A stretch of DNA of 64,000 bases from Psychrobacillus sp. OK028 (GTDB lineage: Bacteria > Bacillota > Bacilli > Bacillales_A > Planococcaceae). Positions 1 to 9,108 of this stretch are shown here, piece by piece (within the stretch, counting starts at the first letter, position 1; every line of letters begins with the position of its first letter). Both the position numbers and the translations under genes were made by a program. The stretch is from contig NZ_FNHY01000001.1 of the NCBI RefSeq assembly GCF_900103605.1, positions 186,001 through 250,000 on the forward strand, read 5' to 3'. The notes under the pieces are model-generated. The model did no database searches, had not been told where the DNA came from, and saw only the letters and a program-made list of their open reading frames with translations.

Positions 1-1
1 C

Positions 2-589
2 AAAATAGATAAAGATAATATTTGGTTAAACCTATATTTAGAATACATGCTAAATACAGCAAGATATTCTTTGAAGATGATTACTCCAGAAGAATGCATA
101 AACAGATTGAAGAACATTTTAAACACTTCAAACCAAACAACTATCCAGTTCCGTTTTCTACACATAAAAATTAACAATTCAATTGCTAATGTCTATGGTG
201 AATTGGGAGAAATACAAAAGTGCTTGTACTATTATAATAAAATCCTTAAAGAGCATATTCATAAAAATTATAATGACTATAAAATTTATGAGACTCTAAT
301 TATTGTTATTTTTAATAAGTGCAAAACACTGTATGATATCCAAGACTATGATGCAGCTATGGAAACCGCAAATCTTGGTATTCAAAAGGCTAAAGAGACA
401 TCCTTTTTCTTTTTTACCGGGCAATTTCTCTATTACAAGGGACAATGTTTAGAAAAGAAAGATGCACCAGTTTCGGAAATTAGAGAAGTATATAGACAAG
501 CTCTTTTCATCTTTGAATTTCAGGAGCTTCCATTCTACATTCAAGCAATCAAACAGAATAAAAGGCAATACTTAGATATAACTGGGTGA
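2..589 (+). CDS. C-terminal part of a TPR-type regulator (5' end outside window)
   Basis: The reading frame is open from the first bases of the window, so the gene begins upstream and the ATG at 47 is internal. About 195 residues are visible. They are helical, Tyr/Lys-rich, and carry tetratricopeptide-like pairs such as ANVYGELGEIQKCLYYYNKI and DIQDYDAAMETANLGIQKA. This is the architecture of the C-terminal peptide-sensing half of Rgg/PlcR/NprR (RNPP) regulators, like the intact regulator at 19148-20365. The DNA-binding domain is not visible, so the assignment is by helical pattern only. No small secreted peptide with a good ribosome binding site follows it, unlike the 19-20 kb system. Confidence 0.6.
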   Translation, partial: KIDKDNIWLNLYLEYMLNTARYSLKMITPEECINRLKNILNTSNQTTIQFRFLHIKINNSIANVYGELGEIQKCLYYYNKILKEHIHKNYNDYKIYETLIIVIFNKCKTLYDIQDYDAAMETANLGIQKAKETSFFFFTGQFLYYKGQCLEKKDAPVSEIREVYRQALFIFEFQELPFYIQAIKQNKRQYLDITG

Positions 590-835
590 TTTTCAGCATT
601 TTCGTTAAACATCTATTGATAGAATAAGTTCCTCCAATCATGTATCAAGTATTGCAACTTTCTAAAATCCTATGAGTATTTTAGAAGGGTACGAAATACT
701 TAATTAAAAGTGTATTAATTTCTTTTTGCATTTCAAATATACTAGATATCCAATAAAAAATCTTCAGGATATGCATAAATGGATATTTTATTCTTTTTAC
801 CTATGCTGAAAATGACTTATTTACTATAATAAATA
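590..835. other. AT-rich intergenic gap, no gene seen
   Basis: AT-rich sequence between the TPR gene and the RNase H-like gene. I see no start codon with a plausible ribosome binding site followed by more than about 15 codons, and no RNA gene. Only short weak dyads are present, for example around 683-710. Confidence 0.5.
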
Positions 836-875
836 AAAAATGTGTCACATTTTCTTTATGTTGTGATACATTTTT
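836..875 (+). terminator. Probable rho-independent terminator
   Basis: AAATGTGTCACA and TTGTGATACATTTTTT form a stem with one bulge, ending in a T run. It lies well downstream of the TPR gene and just upstream of the RNase H-like gene. Confidence 0.5.
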
Positions 876-939
876 TCATGTTTTATGAAGATTTATTGTC
901 GATATGGGAATATTAATGCTAATGAAGGAGGAATGCGAT

Positions 940-1602
940 GTGAAGGTACGAATGGAGTGGGTGTATAAAACGCCGCCAGGAGCGCTCATGGAATTCTTTT
1001 CAGAAGAAGTACCAGCTGCACAAGCACTTTTGTTTGCGGAAGATATGGAGCGAACGGGACGACTAAAGCAGGTGACCTTTGTGGATCGGTTCGATAGTTC
1101 ATGGACTGTGAAGGAATTAAAAGGTTATTTGAAGGGTATTGAGACAGAGCCACATAATGTGACGGTCTATTTTGATGGAGGATATGACCGTCAAACGAAA
1201 GGTTCAGGACTTGGTTGTGTCATTTATTATGAACAGAATGGAAAGGCATATCGACTAAGAAGAAATGCTACTACAACGGGTTTAGAATCGAATAATGAAG
1301 CAGAATACGCAGCCATGCATCTAGGACTAAAGGAACTGGATTTACTAGGTGTTCATCATTTGCCTGTTCGTTTTATAGGGGATTCACAGGTCGTTATTAA
1401 TCATTTAAACGGCGAGTGGCCGGTAATCGAGCGAGATTTAACAGGCTGGGCTGATCGCATTGAAGCAAAACTAAAAGAGCTAGGTATTCAAGCGGAATAC
1501 GAACTAGTACCAAGGAAATTGAATGGGGAAGCAGACCGTTTAGCTACACAGGGTTTGAACGGTATTGAGATTCAAGCAGTGGTTGAATTAGTGGAGGATT
1601 AA
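940..1602 (+). CDS. RNase HI-family (reverse transcriptase-like) protein
   Basis: A 220-residue protein whose residues about 70-205 form an RNase H fold. YFDGGYD supplies the first acidic residue, NNEAEYAAMHLGL the glutamate, FIGDSQVVINHLNG the second aspartate, and LNGEADRLATQGL the terminal Asp region. It should cleave the RNA strand of RNA-DNA hybrids. The N-terminal 65 residues are a lineage-specific extension seen in Bacillales homologues. I chose the GTG at 940 because AAGGAGG sits 8 bases before it. The frame also opens from an ATG at 904 that has no such site. It ends just before a bidirectional terminator. The fold is clear; the cellular role (R-loop or primer removal) is inferred. 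Confidence 0.8.
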   Translation: MKVRMEWVYKTPPGALMEFFSEEVPAAQALLFAEDMERTGRLKQVTFVDRFDSSWTVKELKGYLKGIETEPHNVTVYFDGGYDRQTKGSGLGCVIYYEQNGKAYRLRRNATTTGLESNNEAEYAAMHLGLKELDLLGVHHLPVRFIGDSQVVINHLNGEWPVIERDLTGWADRIEAKLKELGIQAEYELVPRKLNGEADRLATQGLNGIEIQAVVELVED

Positions 1603-1637
1603 GTGCTCGTAATGGGCTAAGAGCATTAGATATGTAG

Positions 1638-1671
1638 AAAACACCAGTGTCTAAGACACTGGTGTTTTTTT
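1638..1671. terminator. Bidirectional terminator
   Basis: A perfect 11-bp stem, ACACCAGTGTC-TAA-GACACTGGTGT, flanked by A and T runs. It serves the RNase H-like gene on the plus strand and the small minus-strand gene at 1681-2082. Confidence 0.85.
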
Positions 1672-1680
1672 ACTCTAATT

Positions 1681-2082
1681 TTATAAGTGTGCTGTATTTT
1701 CCTGTTTTGCTGGCGAATCGTTGTTGTCTTCCGGTAACGATTCTACTTTTTTTGCTAGTTTCTTTTGCTGGGATTTTGGAAATGCTTGTTTTGCCTGTGC
1801 TTTTGAGTTGGCGTCTTGTACATTTTCGTTATAATATTGAACACTTGTCATTGCACCCTCTTCAACCATACGATTATCATCTGGATCATGCGGGTCTGAA
1901 AAACCTGTCTTCGTCATTTGACTTGGTTTTCTGTTTTGAGAAGACAACTTCGAATCAAGTTTAGTTTTAGAATTTTTCACTGCTGTTTTTAATTGTGATT
2001 TATTGTTTTTGTTTGTTAAGTATACTGCTGCTAGTGCGGTAGCTGCTCCTATTAACATGGATCTTGTATTACCGTTTGCCAT
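1681..2082 (-). CDS. Small membrane-anchored hypothetical protein
   Basis: A 133-residue protein starting MANGNTRSML. A single hydrophobic segment (SMLIGAATALAAVYL, about residues 7-22) is followed by a long hydrophilic Lys/Gln/Asn-rich tail containing a DPHDPDD stretch. It is probably anchored by its N terminus, with the tail in the cytoplasm or cell wall zone. The ATG at 2082 lies 9 bases after AAGGGA. GTG and ATG codons at 2091 and 2088 are too close to that site. I do not recognise a named family. The architecture resembles YtxH-type stress proteins, but that is only a resemblance. Confidence 0.6.
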   Translation of the reverse strand: MANGNTRSMLIGAATALAAVYLTNKNNKSQLKTAVKNSKTKLDSKLSSQNRKPSQMTKTGFSDPHDPDDNRMVEEGAMTSVQYYNENVQDANSKAQAKQAFPKSQQKKLAKKVESLPEDNNDSPAKQENTAHL

Positions 2083-2293
2083 GTTCATCACTCCCTTTCT
2101 CTATTTATACCCACTTCTTATTAGACTCAATCCTTTTTCCAAAAGAATTAACCTGAATATAGTGGAATTTATTTCAATATAATATTTTGTTCAAAAATTA
2201 AATTATGTTTAAGTGATGAAATAAAGGGTTTAATTCATACTTATATAAAATAAATATTTTATATTTAAAATTTAAACAATGTTCAAAAAAATC

Positions 2294-2322
2294 TTTACTT
2301 ATCATTTTTAGTGGATTATAGT
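2294..2322 (+). promoter_or_regulatory. Sigma-A-type promoter of the TetR gene
   Basis: TTTACT and TATAGT are separated by 17 bases. The expected transcription start is near 2329, upstream of the cre box and the regulator at 2418. Confidence 0.5.
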
Positions 2323-2364
2323 ATTGGTACAGGGCGTAGAAAAAATATTTACTAAAAAGAATAA

Positions 2365-2378
2365 TGTAAGCGCTTACA
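2365..2378. promoter_or_regulatory. CcpA catabolite-repression (cre) palindrome
   Basis: TGTAAGCGCTTACA is a perfect 14-bp palindrome and fits the cre consensus recognised by CcpA. It lies about 40 bases downstream of the predicted -10 and 40 bases before the GTG start of the TetR gene. That position suits roadblock-type repression. A TetR operator at the same site is a less likely alternative. Confidence 0.75.
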
Positions 2379-2417
2379 ATTTTATGTTTACACCAATTAT
2401 TAAAAGGGGGTTCCGAT

Positions 2418-3002
2418 GTGAAACTCTCGGAAAAAAAACTTAAAAAGAAGAAAGAAGAAATAATTTTATCTGCAGTAAAAATTGTAAATAAGAGAGGCTA
2501 TGCTAAAGCGACAATGGAAGAAATTGCAGCAGAGCTATTAATGACAAAGGGTTCTCTCTATTACTATTTTAAAAATAAGGAAGATCTTATTTTCCAGTGT
2601 CATGATTTAGTGCTAGGGCAGGCAGACGAAGAACTACAGCGCCACTATGAAACAAATATTACAAGCGAGGAAAAACTGCGCAGAATGATAATTTCGCATA
2701 TTCGTTACGCCATTGAAGAAAAAGAAACATTCAATATGATTATTCGACCAGATCAAACATTCTCCCAAGAACAATTAAGTCCCATACTTGCTAAGCGTAA
2801 CCATTATGCTAGGTGGTTTGATTTAGTTATTGAAGAAGGTATGGCAAATGGTGAATTTACAATAACTGAAGCAAAGGTAGGAAGAATGATTTTATTAGGT
2901 TCAATGAACTGGATACAGCAATGGTATAAGCCTGGTGGCGAAAAGTCGATGGAGGATATACAGAAAATATACTCAGAGTATTTATTGAAAATTGTTAAAT
3001 AA
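2418..3002 (+). CDS. TetR/AcrR-family transcriptional regulator
   Basis: A 194-residue protein with a classic TetR N-terminal domain. Helix 1 is IILSAVKIVNKRGYAKATMEEIA, and the recognition segment MTKGSLYYYFKNKEDLI lies at about residues 43-60. The C-terminal ligand domain is unassigned. It starts with GTG at 2418 after AAAGGGGG; an overlapping ATG at 2416 runs straight into a stop. It precedes and is co-directional with the acyl-CoA catabolic cluster at 3279-17005, which it probably controls with an acyl-CoA ligand, as FadR and related TetR proteins do. That link is inferred from position. The cre palindrome in its leader suggests the regulator responds to sugar supply. Confidence 0.85.
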   Translation: MKLSEKKLKKKKEEIILSAVKIVNKRGYAKATMEEIAAELLMTKGSLYYYFKNKEDLIFQCHDLVLGQADEELQRHYETNITSEEKLRRMIISHIRYAIEEKETFNMIIRPDQTFSQEQLSPILAKRNHYARWFDLVIEEGMANGEFTITEAKVGRMILLGSMNWIQQWYKPGGEKSMEDIQKIYSEYLLKIVK

Positions 3003-3278
3003 AAGTGTGGCATTTTAGTCTGAGACTATGAACATATTAAACCCGATGCAACATCAGAAAAATTGACTAGTCTATGCCACCCTTTAAAAAGGGTGGTACT
3101 GTGACTGCTGGGAATTCTATTGATATGAGGATTAAAATACGGTGTAGCTAGTATATGCAACAGTGGTAGTCAAGGAATGACAGTAATTATTGAGAGTCTA
3201 TAAAAGTATATTTTTTTGCCTATAAATATCAGAATCTTCAAATTTAATAGTTAACAGATAATATTTAGGGGGGATACG
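3003..3278 (+). other. Intergenic leader of the catabolic cluster with a hairpin
   Basis: A gap of 276 bases. CCACCCTT and AAGGGTGG (3077-3096) form a tight hairpin with no following T run. The 3' arm superficially resembles the T-box motif, but the rest of a T-box leader is absent. GACTAGTC (3064-3071) is a small palindrome. The promoter of the cluster must lie here or read through from the TetR gene; I cannot place it confidently. Confidence 0.4.
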
Positions 3279-4868
3279 ATGGAGTTCCAAAGTACTCAGT
3301 TATTCGGTAGAAATGGAGTAAAGGTATTTGTGAATCGACCGACAACGATCAACCAGTTTTTTCTAGATACAGTGGAGAAATATGGAAGTAACGATGCAGT
3401 AATAACAGAACATGAGAGCTTTACGTATGCTCAATTGGATGAGATTTCTAATCGGATTGCCTCGAATCTTCAGAATGGTTATGGAGTTGAAAAAGGGGAT
3501 AGAGTAGCTGTCCTCATTGGGAATGGAAGTGAATTTCCTTTAAGCGTTCTTGCATGCTCTAAAATCGGAGCCATAATGGTACCTGTGAATGTGAAGCTTT
3601 CTCCTGACGAAATCCATTATATTTTAGGGCATTCAAAACCAAAGATATTAATTTATGAAAATGAATTTAAAGAAAAGATAAATGCGATTGAACAAATGGA
3701 TTCTACAGTTTTACCAAGTAAGAAATTTGTTTTCGAAATTAAGGGAGATAACACCTTTTCCAAATTAATAGAACTAATTGAAACACCTTATTTGTCAAAC
3801 GTCCATGAGGAAGATAGTGCTTATATTCTCTATACTTCAGGCACAACGGGACGTCCTAAAGGTGCTGTACTCAGTCACATAAATGTCATTCATAGTGTGA
3901 TGAATTACGCAACGGTATTTGAAACAGATGAATCGATAAAAACAGCTATTGCTGTACCAATGTTTCATGTGACGGGGCTTGTTGGTCAGTTACTCCATAT
4001 GTTTTACATCGGAGGAACAGTTTATAGTATACGACGCTATCAAAACGAAGAGTATATTCATAGAGTTCTAGAAAATCAGATTAACTTTTTATTTAACGTT
4101 CCTACTATATTCATCATGATGTTCACGAGCAAAGAGTTTCAAATAGGTTCATTTGATTTTGTGAAAAAAGTTGCTTTTGGTGGATCCCCTATTTATCAGC
4201 AAACGTTTCAGTTGTTACAGAAAGCATTTCCGAATGCTAGCTTACACAACGCGTATGGGTCAACTGAAACTACCTCACCTGCAACCTTAATGCCAGTAAG
4301 TTATCCAAATACAAAAGTAACGTCCGTTGGAAAGGCTGTTAAAGTTGCGGATATAAAAGTGATGAATCCACTAGGAGAAGAATGTCAACCTGGAGAATCC
4401 GGGGAGCTCTTTATAAAAGGTCCAATGGTGATTAAAGAGTATTGGGATAATCCTTCCGCAAATCTTAGTAGCTTTAGCGATGGATTTTGGAAGTCTGGTG
4501 ACATAGGTATTGTCGATGATGAAGGCTATTTTTATATCCGCGATAGGATGAAAGATATGATCAATCGTGCAGGAGAGAAAATCTTTTCCATTGAAGTCGA
4601 GGATGTATTAAAAAATCATCCATTAGTGATAGAAGCGGCAGTCATTGGTGAGCCAGATCCGATATTCGGAGAAAAAGTGAAAGCTTTTATCGTCGGACCT
4701 AATTTAACAGAAGAACATTTTTGGGATATAAAGCAGCATTGTTTAAAGCATTTAGCCAAATTTAAAGTGCCAGAGGAATTGGAGATTTTAGATACACTTC
4801 CAAGAAATGCATCTGGAAAAATACTAAAAAATAACTTAAAGAATTTAGGGGGAGTTACAAATGCTTAA
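3279..4868 (+). CDS. Acyl-CoA synthetase (AMP-forming)
   Basis: A 529-residue member of the class I adenylate-forming family that activates a carboxylic acid to its acyl-CoA through an acyl-AMP. The ATP-binding loop [16 protein letters not shown] is at about residues 186-201. Further motifs are [10 protein letters not shown], the [17 protein letters not shown] hinge and the C-terminal [10 protein letters not shown] lysine. Start is ATG at 3279 after GGGGGG. It is the first gene of the cluster and overlaps the next gene by 8 bases. It most likely activates the acid imported by the TRAP transporter encoded at 7930-11021. Acid specificity cannot be read from sequence. A second ligase is at 28810. 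Confidence 0.9.
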   Translation: MEFQSTQLFGRNGVKVFVNRPTTINQFFLDTVEKYGSNDAVITEHESFTYAQLDEISNRIASNLQNGYGVEKGDRVAVLIGNGSEFPLSVLACSKIGAIMVPVNVKLSPDEIHYILGHSKPKILIYENEFKEKINAIEQMDSTVLPSKKFVFEIKGDNTFSKLIELIETPYLSNVHEEDSAYILYTSGTTGRPKGAVLSHINVIHSVMNYATVFETDESIKTAIAVPMFHVTGLVGQLLHMFYIGGTVYSIRRYQNEEYIHRVLENQINFLFNVPTIFIMMFTSKEFQIGSFDFVKKVAFGGSPIYQQTFQLLQKAFPNASLHNAYGSTETTSPATLMPVSYPNTKVTSVGKAVKVADIKVMNPLGEECQPGESGELFIKGPMVIKEYWDNPSANLSSFSDGFWKSGDIGIVDDEGYFYIRDRMKDMINRAGEKIFSIEVEDVLKNHPLVIEAAVIGEPDPIFGEKVKAFIVGPNLTEEHFWDIKQHCLKHLAKFKVPEELEILDTLPRNASGKILKNNLKNLGGVTNA

Positions 4869-6069
4869 GGAATTATCACACGAAGCGGAAGTCCTTCGAG
4901 AGCAATTAGTTCAATTTATGAATGAGAATGTCTATCCAAATGAAGCCGTATATGAGCAGCAGTTAAATGAGGGAGAAAGTCGTTGGGTAGTTCCTCCAAT
5001 TATTGAAGAGCTAAAAGGAAAAGCGAAGTCACAAAATCTTTGGAATCTATTTATGGATAACGATGAATATGGTCAAGGACTTACTAACTATGAATACGCA
5101 CATCTCTGTGAAATTATGGGACGTTCTTTAATAGCTCCAGAGGTTTTCAACTGTAATGCACCAGATACAGGGAATATGGAAGTGCTCCTCAAATATGGTA
5201 CGGAGGAACAAAAAAAACAATGGCTAGAACCACTATTAAGTGGAGAAATAAGATCATGTTTTTCGATGACAGAAATTGAGGTTGCCTCTTCAGATGCTAC
5301 TAATATTCAAGGAAGTATTGTTCGAGATGGCGATGAATATGTGATTAATGCGAAAAAATGGTGGACCTCAGGAGCTCTTGATCCTCGCTGCAAAATTGCT
5401 ATTGTGATGGGAAAAACAGATTTAACAGCTGAAAAGCATAAACAACAATCTATGATTTTAGTTCCTTTTGATACACCAGGAGTAGAGATAAAAAGATTCT
5501 TACCTGTGTTCGGTTATGATCATGCCCCTCATGGACATGCAGAAGTACATTATAATAACGTTCGTGTTCCAGCATCCAACATGCTTTTAGGTGAAGGAAG
5601 AGGATTTGAAATCGCCCAGGGACGGCTTGGACCAGGTAGAATTCACCATTGTATGAGAGCGATTGGAGCAGCTGAAAGAGCACTAGAACTTCTATGTAAA
5701 CGGGCTAATGAAAGAGAAGCATTTGGCTCAAAGTTAGCAGATAAAGATGTTATCAGAGAAATTATTGCTGAAAGTCGTATTGAAATTGAGCAGGCCCGTC
5801 TGTTGACCTTACACGCAGCTCACAAAATGGATATGGTTGGCGCAAAAGGCGCACGGAAAGAAATTGCGATGATCAAAATTTTAGCTCCACGCGTTTCGTT
5901 AAACGTAATTGATCGTGCTATTCAACTATTTGGAGGAGCAGGAGTTACCGATGATTTCCCACTAGCAGCTCATTGGGCTAATGCGCGTACACTTCGAATT
6001 GTCGATGGACCTGATCAAGTTCACCTACGTGATATTGGAAAGCTAGAATTACGTGAGCAATTGACATAG
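4861..6069 (+). CDS. Acyl-CoA dehydrogenase, ACAD10/11-like
   Basis: A 402-residue flavoprotein of the acyl-CoA dehydrogenase family. [15 protein letters not shown] is the FAD/substrate motif. The C-terminal half carries [18 protein letters not shown], the [13 protein letters not shown] segment and [19 protein letters not shown]. The last motif matches the ACAD10/ACAD11 subgroup rather than short-chain dehydrogenases. In that subgroup the enzyme acts with an APH-fold kinase on 4-hydroxyacyl-CoAs: phosphorylation followed by loss of phosphate gives the enoyl-CoA. The matching kinase is encoded in the same cluster at 11826. Plain alpha,beta-dehydrogenation is the alternative. Start ATG overlaps the ligase gene, suggesting translational coupling. 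Confidence 0.88.
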   Translation: MLKELSHEAEVLREQLVQFMNENVYPNEAVYEQQLNEGESRWVVPPIIEELKGKAKSQNLWNLFMDNDEYGQGLTNYEYAHLCEIMGRSLIAPEVFNCNAPDTGNMEVLLKYGTEEQKKQWLEPLLSGEIRSCFSMTEIEVASSDATNIQGSIVRDGDEYVINAKKWWTSGALDPRCKIAIVMGKTDLTAEKHKQQSMILVPFDTPGVEIKRFLPVFGYDHAPHGHAEVHYNNVRVPASNMLLGEGRGFEIAQGRLGPGRIHHCMRAIGAAERALELLCKRANEREAFGSKLADKDVIREIIAESRIEIEQARLLTLHAAHKMDMVGAKGARKEIAMIKILAPRVSLNVIDRAIQLFGGAGVTDDFPLAAHWANARTLRIVDGPDQVHLRDIGKLELREQLT

Positions 6070-6084
6070 GGAGGAGCGGTTCGA

Positions 6085-7065
6085 TTGATGAAAGCGTGGT
6101 TTATAAATGGAGTTGGTGAGCCGAATGAAGTGCTGGATTTACAAAATACTTCAAAACCGGAGCCGTCTTCTAAAGAGGTATTAGTGAAAGTGGAAGCAGC
6201 TGCACTTAACTTTTTTGATATTTTACAATGCCAAGGGAAATACCAAGAAACGCATGAAACGCCGTATATACCAGGGGCAGAAATTGCAGGAATTGTAGAA
6301 GCTTCAGATGGAGAGGCATTTAGTAAAGGTCAACGTGTTTTAGCAACACCGCTACTGCCTAACGGTGGTTTAGCTGAGTGGGTGACAGTGAAGAAAGTGG
6401 ATGTTTTTCCTATACCTGATGAACTTTCTTTTAGCGAAGCGGCCGCATTTTTTATCACTTATCAAACGGCCTATTTTGCTCTTCATCGTACTGGAAGGAT
6501 TAAGGCTGGAGAAGTATTGCTTGTACATGCAGGCTCGGGTGGAGTTGGATCGGCAGCGATTCAGTTAGGAAAAGCTGCAGGAGCGTATGTGATAGCAACA
6601 GCAGGCAGTGATGAAAAGTTAGAGATTTGTAGACAGCTAGGTGCAGATGTTGTGATTAATTATCGTACGGAGAATTTTATCGAGATTGTCAAAAAGGAAA
6701 CTAATGGAAAAGGCGCAAATATTATTTTTGACCCGGTCGGAGGAGACACCTTTGACCAATCAAGAAAATGTATTGCCTTTGAAGGCAGAATATTAGTTAT
6801 TGGATTTGCAGGAGGTCGTATTGCCGATGCTCCAACGAATCATGCGCTTATAAAAAATTATTCTATTGTTGGCGTACATTTTGGGCTTTTCCGAAAACTT
6901 TATCCCGATGAGGTAAAAAAAGCTCATGACGAGTTAATGAAACTTTTTCTGGCAGGGAAAATACGCCCCCTTATTTATCAGGAGTACTTATTTGAAGATG
7001 TACCAGAGGCATTAGATCATTTAGCAGACCGGAAAACCTATGGCAAATTAGTCGTTACCCCTTAA
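6085..7065 (+). CDS. MDR-family NAD(P)H:quinone oxidoreductase-like protein
   Basis: A 326-residue medium-chain dehydrogenase/reductase. The N-terminal GroES-like domain lacks the zinc-ligand cysteines of alcohol dehydrogenases. The nucleotide-binding domain has HAGSGGVGSAAIQLGKAAGA at about residues 148-167. This places it with quinone oxidoreductases and zinc-independent enoyl reductases. In this cluster it may reduce an enoyl-CoA or enone intermediate. The start is TTG at 6085, 8 bases after GAGGAG, or the adjacent ATG at 6088. It follows the dehydrogenase gene by 15 bases, so it is in the same transcription unit. Confidence 0.85.
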   Translation: MMKAWFINGVGEPNEVLDLQNTSKPEPSSKEVLVKVEAAALNFFDILQCQGKYQETHETPYIPGAEIAGIVEASDGEAFSKGQRVLATPLLPNGGLAEWVTVKKVDVFPIPDELSFSEAAAFFITYQTAYFALHRTGRIKAGEVLLVHAGSGGVGSAAIQLGKAAGAYVIATAGSDEKLEICRQLGADVVINYRTENFIEIVKKETNGKGANIIFDPVGGDTFDQSRKCIAFEGRILVIGFAGGRIADAPTNHALIKNYSIVGVHFGLFRKLYPDEVKKAHDELMKLFLAGKIRPLIYQEYLFEDVPEALDHLADRKTYGKLVVTP

Positions 7066-7089
7066 ATCTTAAATAAGGAGGAATAAAAA

Positions 7090-7866
7090 TTGGGAAACTT
7101 AGTGGAATTAACAGTGAACAATCAGATTGGTTATTTGAAGATGACAAGACCTGAAAAATTGAATGCGCTTTCGAAACCTTTAGTAGAAGAAATGCTTCAA
7201 GCTTTAGATGAACTTTCGGAAAATGAAGAGGTAAAAGTGATTATTCTATCGGGCGAAGGTAAGTCCTTTTGTGCTGGAGGAGATATTGATTCGATGAAAA
7301 ACATGGATAATCCTTCTGCTGCGCTAAGGTGGATTGACTATGTTTCAAGCCTTTCACAAAAATTGCTTTCCATAGATAAATATGTAGTTGCTGCTATTCA
7401 CGGATATGCAGCAGGTGCAGGTTTTAGTATTGCATTAGCTGCAGATTTTATCGTAGCAGAAAAAGACGCAAAGTTTGCACTAAGCTTTACTAATATAGGT
7501 TTGATACCGGATTTAGGACTTATCAAGCTATTAACAGAGCGTGTTTCTCCACCTATTGCGAAAGAATGGATATCTAGTGGGAAAGTATTATTAGCTGAAG
7601 AAGCACAAGACTATGGAATTATAAATAGAATTGCAGAGCATTCAGTAGTTGAGGAAGCAACTGCATTTGCAGAATTCATTGTAAAAGGTCCAATGATAAG
7701 CAATAAATACGTAAAGTATTTAGTAAACCATGTCGGTGAGCTTCATAAAGAAACTGCATTCCAGCAGGAAAATGTTATACAGGCAATGCTTCTACAAACC
7801 AATGATCATAAAGAAGGTATCTCCTCATTTTTTGAAAAACGAGAGCCTCAGTTTATAGGTAAATGA
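7090..7866 (+). CDS. Crotonase-family protein, PaaG-like isomerase type
   Basis: A 258-residue crotonase fold. The oxyanion-hole segments are FCAGGDIDSM and GYAAGAGFSIALAADF. The two catalytic glutamates of enoyl-CoA hydratase are absent. The second region reads FALSFTNIGLIPDLG, with the Asp of the PD motif typical of PaaG-type enoyl-CoA isomerases. It is therefore more likely a double-bond isomerase than a hydratase. The start is TTG at 7090 with AAGGAGG nearby and correct spacing. The gene sits between the reductase and the TRAP binding protein. Confidence 0.82.
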   Translation: MGNLVELTVNNQIGYLKMTRPEKLNALSKPLVEEMLQALDELSENEEVKVIILSGEGKSFCAGGDIDSMKNMDNPSAALRWIDYVSSLSQKLLSIDKYVVAAIHGYAAGAGFSIALAADFIVAEKDAKFALSFTNIGLIPDLGLIKLLTERVSPPIAKEWISSGKVLLAEEAQDYGIINRIAEHSVVEEATAFAEFIVKGPMISNKYVKYLVNHVGELHKETAFQQENVIQAMLLQTNDHKEGISSFFEKREPQFIGK

Positions 7867-7929
7867 AATAAAAAGTACAGCGATAATAAATGCTCGAATT
7901 CAATACCAAAATGAATGGAGGAAAAGTAC

Positions 7930-9036
7930 ATGAAAAAATGGAGTCTGTTATTAACATTAGGCTTAAGTGCATCATTGTTACTTGGAGCATGTGGAGACGA
8001 TTCAAGTGAGGCAAATGCAGAAGGAGAAAAGATCAAACTAAGAGCGGCAACCGGATTAAGTGCGCAGCATGCTTGGTGGGCTGCTTCAATGGAACCATGG
8101 ATGGAGCGAGTAGAAGAATTAACGGATGGGCAGGTTGAGTTTGAAAGCTTTACCGGTGGAGAATTGGTTGCTGTTCCAGATGAAGCAGAAGCTTTGGAAT
8201 CAGGAACGGTTGACGTATCACTTGTATTACCAATCTATCAACCAGACCAATTCCCGATGGCAGAAATTACAATGCTGCCACTTAATCATTCAGATACCTT
8301 TATTGCTTCAAAGGCTTGGAAATCGCTACTTGAAAGCGATGTAGAACTAGCAGATGGTAAAACTTTTTCAGAGCTTCAGTTTGGTAAATTTAAAGTTTTC
8401 CCGGTATCTACTACACAGGAATATTCCATTTCGACGACAGGAAAAGAATTCAAATCTGCGAAGGATGTAATTGGTACTTCGTTACGTACTCCTTCTAGAA
8501 TACATGAAATGTATGCGAAAGAAACAGGTTTAAGTAGTGTAACAATGCCTGCGGTTGAAATGTATGATTCATTAAGCCGAGGAACGTTTGATGGTAGTTT
8601 TTACAGTATAGCTGACTGGACTGGTTATGGATTCCAGGACCTTTTTAAGTATACCGTTACTGGTATTAATTTTGGTCACTTTAATACGTTTATCGGAATG
8701 ACGCAAGAAAAATGGGATGAAATGCCTGAAAATGTACAAGAAGCAATGACTCAAGCAAATGAAGAAATTTTTGAAGCGGGAGCGCAGGAATGGATTACTC
8801 GTTCAGAAGCTGCTATTAAGCAGAATGAGGAAAAAGGCGGAAAGTTTGTGGAGTTTTCTTCTCTAAACCAAGAAGTACAAGATCACTTTAACAAAGGTAT
8901 TGAAGATACTTGGAGCAGCTATGCAAAGCTATTAGAGGATAATGGTCAACCAGGTAAAGAATTAGTAAAACTCTGGGCAGATCTCGTTGTTGAAAATGGA
9001 GGAAAAGTACCAGAATCAGTTAAGAATCTGAAGTAA
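7930..9036 (+). CDS. TRAP transporter solute-binding lipoprotein (DctP family)
   Basis: A 368-residue protein with a lipoprotein signal: a positively charged start (MKKWS), a hydrophobic core and the lipobox LLGAC with Cys21. The mature protein is tethered outside the membrane and binds the solute, usually a carboxylate, for the TRAP permease encoded by the next two genes. The body has DctP-type features, including SGTVDVSLVLPIYQPDQFP and LSRGTFDGSFYSIADW. I moved the start to ATG 7930, 8 bases after GGAGG. The reading frame extends upstream to 7915, but that would disrupt the signal peptide. Substrate is unknown. Its place among CoA-activating genes suggests an organic acid. Confidence 0.92.
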   Translation: MKKWSLLLTLGLSASLLLGACGDDSSEANAEGEKIKLRAATGLSAQHAWWAASMEPWMERVEELTDGQVEFESFTGGELVAVPDEAEALESGTVDVSLVLPIYQPDQFPMAEITMLPLNHSDTFIASKAWKSLLESDVELADGKTFSELQFGKFKVFPVSTTQEYSISTTGKEFKSAKDVIGTSLRTPSRIHEMYAKETGLSSVTMPAVEMYDSLSRGTFDGSFYSIADWTGYGFQDLFKYTVTGINFGHFNTFIGMTQEKWDEMPENVQEAMTQANEEIFEAGAQEWITRSEAAIKQNEEKGGKFVEFSSLNQEVQDHFNKGIEDTWSSYAKLLEDNGQPGKELVKLWADLVVENGGKVPESVKNLK

Positions 9037-9108
9037 TCTATATGCATCGTTTAAACGAAGAGAGAATTTTTCTCTCTTCCTACTAAGTAGATTGTAAGGA
9101 GGACCAAT

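Noticed and set aside
3077-3110. T-box riboswitch before the catabolic cluster (AAGGGTGGTACTGTG resembles the T-box)
   Set aside because: The match to AGGGTGGNACCGCG is broken at key bases. There is no Stem I or specifier region, no terminator follows, and the downstream genes are not amino-acid related.
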